Assembly: GCA_027335515.1 (NCBI GenBank)
Contig: DAHWHT010000245.1
Coordinates: 1 to 10,387 of the forward strand
Length of the DNA stretch: 10,387 nt
DNA from: Clostridia bacterium
GTDB taxonomy: Bacteria > Bacillota_E > RBS10-35 > JAJYVN01
Direction: 5' to 3'
Positions 6,222-10,387 of the stretch are shown one piece after another (the first letter of the stretch is position 1; each line of letters starts with the position of its first letter). The notes below the pieces were generated by a model. That model worked only from the letters and a program-made list of their open reading frames with translations. It searched no databases and was not told where the DNA came from. The translations under genes and the position numbers were made by a program.

Positions 6222-7460
6222 GTGGACGTTCTGAGCGTGGAGACGCCGCGGGCGGAACCGGGGGTGTCGCGGTCCGTGGCGATCTGGCGCCGCTATGGTG
6301 TGCAGGCCCTGGTGGTCTGCGTCTCCTTGTGGTGCTACGTCCACAGCGTCTGGCCGCGCGCCCTGCGGCCGGGATTCGACCACAATGCCTGGGAGGCCTG
6401 GGCGCTGCTGCACGGCCACATCTTCACTCCCCCACCGCCGGCGCAGCTCGACATGATGTTCTATCACGGCCACTGGGCAAGCTTCTTTCCGCCGCTGCCC
6501 GCGTTCCTCCTCATCCCGCTGGTCTGGATCCTGCACGGCCCCCAGAACACGCCGGTGCGCCTGGTCGCCGCCCTGGTGGGTGCCGTCTGCCCGCTGCTTG
6601 TCTATCAGACGACCGAGCGGGCCGGACTGCGCGTCGGGGTGCGCCTGTGGCTGACGGCGTTGTTCGGCTTCGGCACCGTCTTTTGGTACGCCGCCACCTG
6701 GGGCACGCCCTGGTACTTCGTTCAGGTGCTGGCCGTGTTCTTCTATCTGCTCTGCCTGCGCGAGGGCTTCGGTCCGAACCGGCCGGCGGTGGTGGGCGCC
6801 TGGTTTGGCGCCGCGCTGCTGTGCCGCAATCCGATCGCGCTGGGTGTGCCCTTCCTGTTGTGGCGGGAACGGGAGTGGAACTGGAAGCGCCTTTTCACCC
6901 TGGCCGCCCTGATCGCCGCGGCCGTCGCGGTGCAGCTGTGGTGGAACGCGGCGCGTACCGGAAACCCCCTGGACACGGGCTACGCGCATATCCTGATGAA
7001 CCCGTACTTCCGCGCCTCGTTCCGAGAAGGTATGTTCAGCATCCGACACCTGCCCTACCAGCTGTACAGCATCTTCCTTGCGGGCCCTGGGTTTCACGGC
7101 CTGCCCAACTTCAACGGTGTCTGGCCCTATCTGACCCTGGCCGGGACGGGCCAGAGCCTGACCCTGACGACCCCGGCCTTCATCTACACCCTGGAGGCCG
7201 ATCTGCGCCAGCGCGGCGTCTGGCTGGCGTGGATCAGCGTGGTGCTGACGGCACTGCCGCAACTGTTTTATTATGCCAACGGCACCGGGCAGTTCGGCAA
7301 CCGCTTCAGCCTCGACTACACCCCGCTGTTGCTGGCGCTGCTGATCTTCGGCATCGGGCAGCGCTTTCGCTGGCAGCACGCCCTGCTGATCCTGGTCAGC
7401 ATCGGTCTGTGCGGCTACGGTGCCGTCTACGCGGGGGGGATCCACGTGCTGCCGCACTGA
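6222..7460 (+). CDS. Membrane glycosyltransferase-like protein (GT-C/PMT-like)
   Basis: A polytopic membrane protein of about 412 residues. A first hydrophobic helix (about 26-44) is followed by a loop with FDHNAWEAW (52-60), an acidic pair in the place expected for the GT-C catalytic Asp. Then comes YHGHWASFFPPLPAFLLIPL (81-100), a pattern typical of bacterial PMT/ArnT-like glycosyltransferases. Further helices continue to the C-terminus (IHVLPH). It probably adds or moves a lipid-linked sugar on the outer face of the membrane, together with the divergent deacetylase and glycosyltransferase genes. The start is uncertain. GTG 6222 is the first plausible codon after the divergent gene, but a G5 run sits only one base before it. 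GTG 6237, 6264 and 6276 are in frame, and GGCGGA (6251-6256) is well placed for 6264. The protein and reading frame are secure; substrate unknown. Confidence 0.75.
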   Translation: MDVLSVETPRAEPGVSRSVAIWRRYGVQALVVCVSLWCYVHSVWPRALRPGFDHNAWEAWALLHGHIFTPPPPAQLDMMFYHGHWASFFPPLPAFLLIPLVWILHGPQNTPVRLVAALVGAVCPLLVYQTTERAGLRVGVRLWLTALFGFGTVFWYAATWGTPWYFVQVLAVFFYLLCLREGFGPNRPAVVGAWFGAALLCRNPIALGVPFLLWREREWNWKRLFTLAALIAAAVAVQLWWNAARTGNPLDTGYAHILMNPYFRASFREGMFSIRHLPYQLYSIFLAGPGFHGLPNFNGVWPYLTLAGTGQSLTLTTPAFIYTLEADLRQRGVWLAWISVVLTALPQLFYYANGTGQFGNRFSLDYTPLLLALLIFGIGQRFRWQHALLILVSIGLCGYGAVYAGGIHVLPH

Positions 7461-7583
7461 GTCCGCCCCCCGGGCCGCGGGGGCCTTGGGCAACGCGGCC
7501 GTTTGGCCTTATGGCGTTTGGGGGTGGTGGCTATCGCAGGGGAAACGCGCAGCGCGCCGCAGCCGCAGCCGTTGGAGCAGGCC
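7461..7583. other. Intergenic region before thyX, with uncertain start region
   Basis: This 123-base stretch lies between the glycosyltransferase stop and the preferred thyX start. The thyX frame is open from TTG 7503, so part of it may be coding. The 7503-7583 stretch would encode a low-complexity leader with APQPQPLEQ. A GC-only hairpin (7466-7470 with 7479-7483) has no T-tract. TTGGGC (7486-7491) and TATGGC (7510-7515), 18 bases apart, are a weak promoter candidate that would fit a start downstream of 7520. Confidence 0.4.
7574..7577 (+). promoter_or_regulatory. Ribosome-binding site GGAG deciding the thyX start
   Basis: GGAG stands six bases before GTG 7584, exactly where the conserved ThyX sequence begins ([17 protein letters not shown]). 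The earlier in-frame starts TTG 7503, GTG 7524 and GTG 7527 have no comparable site. Confidence 0.5.
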
Positions 7584-8531
7584 GTGCTGGATCGCGGCTA
7601 TGTGCGCCTGGAGGACTCGATGGGGACCGACCTGACGCCCGTCAACGACGCACGCGTCTCGTACGCCAAACGCGCCGAGCGCTTTACGCCGCGCGACGAG
7701 CGGCTGTTGGACTTTCTGGCACGCAACGAGCATACCGGTCCGTTCCGCGGCGGGATGGTCAAGCTTGAGATCAAGGCCCCGCTGATGGTGGCGCGGGAGA
7801 TGTTCAAGTACCGCATCGGCTCGGCCCACACCGTCGACACGGTCGCCTACCTCGGGGTGGAGATCCCAGCGGAGCTTTTGTGGACGGGCCAGGGCGACGA
7901 CGGCGGCCACGGCTTTCCCGTCGACGCCCTCCAGGGCCGCAACGAAGTCAGCCGCCGCTATGTCACCCTTGAACCCGAGTATTACACGCCGACGTTCTGG
8001 CGCGGCCGGCCCGAAAGCGGCAAGCAGGGTTCCGGCTCGCGTGTCCCGGACGCGGTGCAGCACAAGTGGGCCGCGCGTTGGGCGCGGCGCCAGGAGGATT
8101 CGCTCCGCGATTTCGAGGAGGCGCTGGCAGACGGCGTCGCGGCCGAACAGGCCCGGCTTTTTCTGCATGCCTACGGCCTGTATACCACGTGGCGGTGGAC
8201 GGCCAGCATCCAGGGCGTCTGCTGGCTGCTGCACCAGCGCGACGATGGCCGCCCGGTCGGCGTGGACGAGGGGCCGGCGGCCAACCCCCACGGCGAGGCG
8301 GCGCAGTGGGAGATCCGCCAGTATGCGCGGGCGATCCGCGCGCTGGTCGCGCCGCTCTTTCCGCGCAGCCTGCCCCGCCTCCTTGCCTACTACAACGCGG
8401 CGACCACGGACCTGCGCCTCCCGGCGGGGATGACCGTCGACGAACTGGCCGCCGCCTTGGCCGCAGCCGGACTCGACCTGACCGTCCCCGCCGGGCGCGG
8501 AGATCAGGCGCTTGGGGAGATCCTCGGCTGA
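7584..8531 (+). CDS. thyX: Flavin-dependent thymidylate synthase ThyX, divergent form
   Basis: Makes dTMP from dUMP with methylenetetrahydrofolate and FAD/NADPH in the cytoplasm. From GTG 7584 the protein has 315 residues, against about 220 for T. maritima ThyX. Conserved blocks in order: LDRG...DSMGTDL (2-17), ARVSYAKR (23-30), [14 protein letters not shown] (64-77), NEVSRRY (120-126) with the Glu, Ser and Arg of the dUMP site, [15 protein letters not shown] (205-219) with the conserved final Arg, and AQWEIRQYA (240-248). The usual RHR-x7-S signature is altered: RHR is KYR, and about 38 residues are inserted before NEVS. A second insertion of about 16 residues precedes AQWEI. An alternative start at 7503 would add 27 residues. 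The last 28 bases overlap the convergent transporter gene. The family is clear from many conserved blocks; activity is likely but the altered motif deserves notice. Confidence 0.85.
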   Translation: MLDRGYVRLEDSMGTDLTPVNDARVSYAKRAERFTPRDERLLDFLARNEHTGPFRGGMVKLEIKAPLMVAREMFKYRIGSAHTVDTVAYLGVEIPAELLWTGQGDDGGHGFPVDALQGRNEVSRRYVTLEPEYYTPTFWRGRPESGKQGSGSRVPDAVQHKWAARWARRQEDSLRDFEEALADGVAAEQARLFLHAYGLYTTWRWTASIQGVCWLLHQRDDGRPVGVDEGPAANPHGEAAQWEIRQYARAIRALVAPLFPRSLPRLLAYYNAATTDLRLPAGMTVDELAAALAAAGLDLTVPAGRGDQALGEILG

Positions 8532-10279
8532 CCGCGGTCCGCATCGGGGCCAGCGGCCGGGTGCGCCGCGGCGTCCACCCCGTGGATGAAGCGGCGGCCG
8601 CGCAGCAGGGATGCGGTCGCGCCGGCCCCCGCCAGGGCCGCCGCCAGCAGGAACGCGGCCCCCAGGCCGGCGGAGAACGCCGGGGCGATGAGGCCTGGGA
8701 AGAAGGGCGGTGCCACCAGGCGGGCCGCCGTGGTCTGGGGCAGGGTGGCGAGCACCCCCGTCGGCAGCAGGTGGCGCAATGGGTTGTATCCGAGGAAGGC
8801 CGCGAACAGGGCCGCGGTCGGTGGCAGGTGCGCCGCCGTGGCCGCGGCGGCCGCCGGCACGCCGACCCGGGTGAGGCCGTGGTCGAGGGCCGGCGGCAGG
8901 CGTCCCGCCAGCCCGACGATGGCGATGGAAAAGAACACCCCGATGCTCAGCATGTTGGCGGAGTTCTGGAACGTTGCGCGCATGCCCGAGCCGGCGCCGC
9001 GGTGCTCCGCGGGGACGGCGTTCATGATGGCCGTGGTGTTCGGTGCGGCGAACATGCCCATACCGCAACCCATGGCGAAGAGCACCACGGCAAAGGGCCC
9101 GTAATGAAAGTCCACCGGCAGGGCCCGCAGCGCGAGGAAGCCCGTGCCCAAAAGCAGCATGCCGACCGTTGCGAACGCGCGTGCCCCGTGGCGGTCCGAA
9201 AGCCAACCGCACAGCGGTCCCGCGACCAGAAAGCCGGCCATGAGGGGAATCATGGCGATGGCGGCATCGAGGGGCGTCCGCGCGAACGGTACCCCGCGCA
9301 GCGGCAGCCACACCCCCTGCAGCCAGATGATCAGCATGAACTGCAGGCCGCCGTTGGCCAGCGAGGCGAGAAATGCACTGATGTTGGCGGCCGTGAACAT
9401 GCGGATGCGGAACAGCTCCAGGCGGAACATCGGGGCGGGCACCGTAGTTTCGATGCGCACGAAGATCCAAAGGAGCAGCGCACCGGCGGCCAGCGCCCCC
9501 AGCACGAGCGGATTGCTCCAGCCCATCGCGCCGCCGCCGTAGGGTTGGATGCCGTAGGTCACCCCGACCAACAGCGCCGTCAGGCCCAGGGCGAAGGTCA
9601 GGTTGCCGGCGTAGTCGATCGGCTGGCGCGCCGTCGTGACCGCCGTTTCCCGCAGCATGGTATAGGCCCAGACGGTGCCGGCCAGTCCCAGGGGCACGCT
9701 GACCAGGAAGATGCCGCGCCACCAGACGGTCGCCAGGACACCGCCCAGGATCAGTCCGAGCAGGGATCCGGCGGTCGCGGCGATCTGGTTGATGCCCATG
9801 GCAAGCCCGCGTTCGGCCGGCGGGAAGGCGTCCGTCAGGATGGCCGCGCCGTTGGCGAAAAGGAAGGCGCCGCCGATGCCCTGCACCAGCCGGAAGAGGA
9901 TCATGGCCAACGCCGCCCCGTTGCCGCGGCCCGGGGTCAGAAACAGCAGCAGCGAGCCGAGGGTGAACACCGCAAACCCGAGGTTGTATAGGCGCACCCG
10001 GCCGTACAGGTCTGAGATGCGACCGAAGGTGACCAAGAAGGCCGAGGTGACGATCATGTATCCAAGCAGCATCCACAGCAGGTAGCCGATCTCGCCCGGC
10101 GCCAGGGGGTTGACGCCGATGCCGCGGAAGATCGCCGGCAGGCTGATCAGGGTGATGCTGAGGTTCAGCGTGGCCATCAGCACGCCGAGCGTGGTATTGG
10201 AGAGCGCGATCCACTTGTAGCCGGGGGGGAGCGTGTCGTAACGGCGCGGCGCGGCAGGCGCCGCAGCGGGCGCGGCCAA
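8504..10279 (-). CDS. DHA2-type MFS transporter, 14 TM, with variant motifs
   Basis: A 591-residue membrane exporter of the major facilitator superfamily. After a Pro/Ala-rich N-terminus, the first helix reads [20 protein letters not shown] (28-47), in a variant group where the usual buried Asp of DHA2 transporters is not seen (Asn39 is nearby). Motif A is [13 protein letters not shown] (86-98), motif B is [10 protein letters not shown] with Arg130, and the motif-C helix is [16 protein letters not shown] (167-182), lacking the usual GP pair. [13 protein letters not shown] (186-198) is the typical DHA2 loop. The start is TTG 10279-10277, supported by AAAGGAG ten bases upstream. The C-terminal tail ([12 protein letters not shown] region) is hydrophilic and overlaps the end of thyX by 28 bases. 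It lies 38 bases after the stop of another - strand gene, so it is probably the second gene of an operon. Substrate unknown. Confidence 0.9.
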   Translation of the reverse strand: MAAPAAAPAAPRRYDTLPPGYKWIALSNTTLGVLMATLNLSITLISLPAIFRGIGVNPLAPGEIGYLLWMLLGYMIVTSAFLVTFGRISDLYGRVRLYNLGFAVFTLGSLLLFLTPGRGNGAALAMILFRLVQGIGGAFLFANGAAILTDAFPPAERGLAMGINQIAATAGSLLGLILGGVLATVWWRGIFLVSVPLGLAGTVWAYTMLRETAVTTARQPIDYAGNLTFALGLTALLVGVTYGIQPYGGGAMGWSNPLVLGALAAGALLLWIFVRIETTVPAPMFRLELFRIRMFTAANISAFLASLANGGLQFMLIIWLQGVWLPLRGVPFARTPLDAAIAMIPLMAGFLVAGPLCGWLSDRHGARAFATVGMLLLGTGFLALRALPVDFHYGPFAVVLFAMGCGMGMFAAPNTTAIMNAVPAEHRGAGSGMRATFQNSANMLSIGVFFSIAIVGLAGRLPPALDHGLTRVGVPAAAAATAAHLPPTAALFAAFLGYNPLRHLLPTGVLATLPQTTAARLVAPPFFPGLIAPAFSAGLGAAFLLAAALAGAGATASLLRGRRFIHGVDAAAHPAAGPDADRGQPRISPSA

Positions 10280-10289
10280 GGGGGGTCGA

Positions 10290-10296
10290 CTCCTTT
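10290..10296 (-). promoter_or_regulatory. Strong ribosome-binding site AAAGGAG for the second MFS gene
   Basis: On the - strand AAAGGAG ends ten bases before the TTG start at 10279. The spacer is TCGACCCCCC. This near-perfect Shine-Dalgarno sequence is the main reason for accepting a TTG start, and it shows that the host uses a standard anti-Shine-Dalgarno sequence. Confidence 0.75.
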
Positions 10297-10317
10297 CAAG
10301 AGCGGCCAGGATCGTGG

Positions 10318-10387
10318 TTAGGCACCGATGGTCGGTGTCAGGGCACCCCTGGCCTGCAGGGTGCGGGCGACGCCGCGCAGGCCGGTG
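10318..10387 (-). CDS. C-terminal end of a gene cut by the window edge
   Basis: A - strand frame enters from the right edge and ends at TAA (10320-10318) after 22 codons. The last residues read [22 protein letters not shown]. About 19 of the 22 third positions are G or C, better than the neighbouring frame, which supports real coding. It ends 38 bases before the second MFS start on the same strand, so it would be the upstream gene of that operon. By analogy with other transporter operons it might be a regulator, but the fragment is too short to assign a family. Confidence 0.45.
   Translation of the reverse strand, partial: TGLRGVARTLQARGALTPTIGA

Noticed and set aside
7466..7483. CCCCC/GGGGG hairpin after the second glycosyltransferase gene as a terminator
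   Set aside because: Only five G-C pairs and no following T-tract; expected by chance in such GC-rich DNA.
5283..7493. A 736-codon - strand frame and a + strand frame of 680 codons (5726-7768)
   Set aside because: Both cross several recognisable genes in the wrong frame and have no domain-like sequence; they are shadows of GC-rich coding.
7486..7515. TTGGGC-18-TATGGC as a thyX promoter
   Set aside because: Only three of six matches in each box with a slightly long spacer; kept as a comment, not called.
7509..10214. A 901-codon - strand frame and a 641-codon + strand frame (8066-9991)
   Set aside because: Shadows of thyX and the transporter, with biased composition and no plausible helices or motifs.

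Overview
The window is very GC-rich DNA, by eye close to 70%, packed with genes. Eight complete protein-coding genes are supported, with a partial gene probable at each edge. GTG and TTG starts are common and GC at third codon positions is strong. The thymidylate synthase is of the flavin-dependent ThyX type. The efflux adaptor lacks the long hairpin that normally reaches an outer-membrane channel, and the deacetylase is a predicted lipoprotein. Together these suggest a high-GC bacterium with a single membrane, perhaps thermophilic or acidophilic (for example a Sulfobacillus/Thermaerobacter-like Bacillota). That taxonomic guess is inference only. No RNA gene, CRISPR array, insertion sequence or phage gene was seen.

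Left region (1-3624, + strand): a multidrug-efflux operon. A sigma70-like promoter with an extended -10 (144-172) is flanked by two copies of ATGCAACGG that look like regulator sites. It precedes a MarR-family regulator, an EmrA-type membrane fusion protein, an EmrB/QacA-type 14-helix exporter, and a small membrane-anchored protein whose C-terminal part resembles a Roadblock/LC7 domain. The four genes are separated by only 15 to 39 bases, and each start follows a run of six or seven G. A possible divergent gene runs off the left edge.

Middle region (3672-7460): a cell-envelope glycan locus. On the - strand a lipoprotein polysaccharide deacetylase is translationally coupled, through a GTGA overlap, to a multi-spanning GT-C-type glycosyltransferase. 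Diverging from them on the + strand is a second GT-C-type membrane protein. The shared 85-base promoter region holds an imperfect inverted repeat.

Right region (7461-10387): an unusual thyX with an altered flavin-binding signature and two insertions lies on the + strand. Its last 28 bases overlap, tail to tail, a - strand gene for a second DHA2-type MFS transporter. That gene has a clear AAAGGAG ribosome-binding site and lies 38 bases downstream of the C-terminal end of another - strand gene cut by the window edge.

The most interesting points are the Roadblock-like protein in an EmrAB operon, the divergent ThyX, and the regulatory repeats and G-runs in front of the efflux genes.
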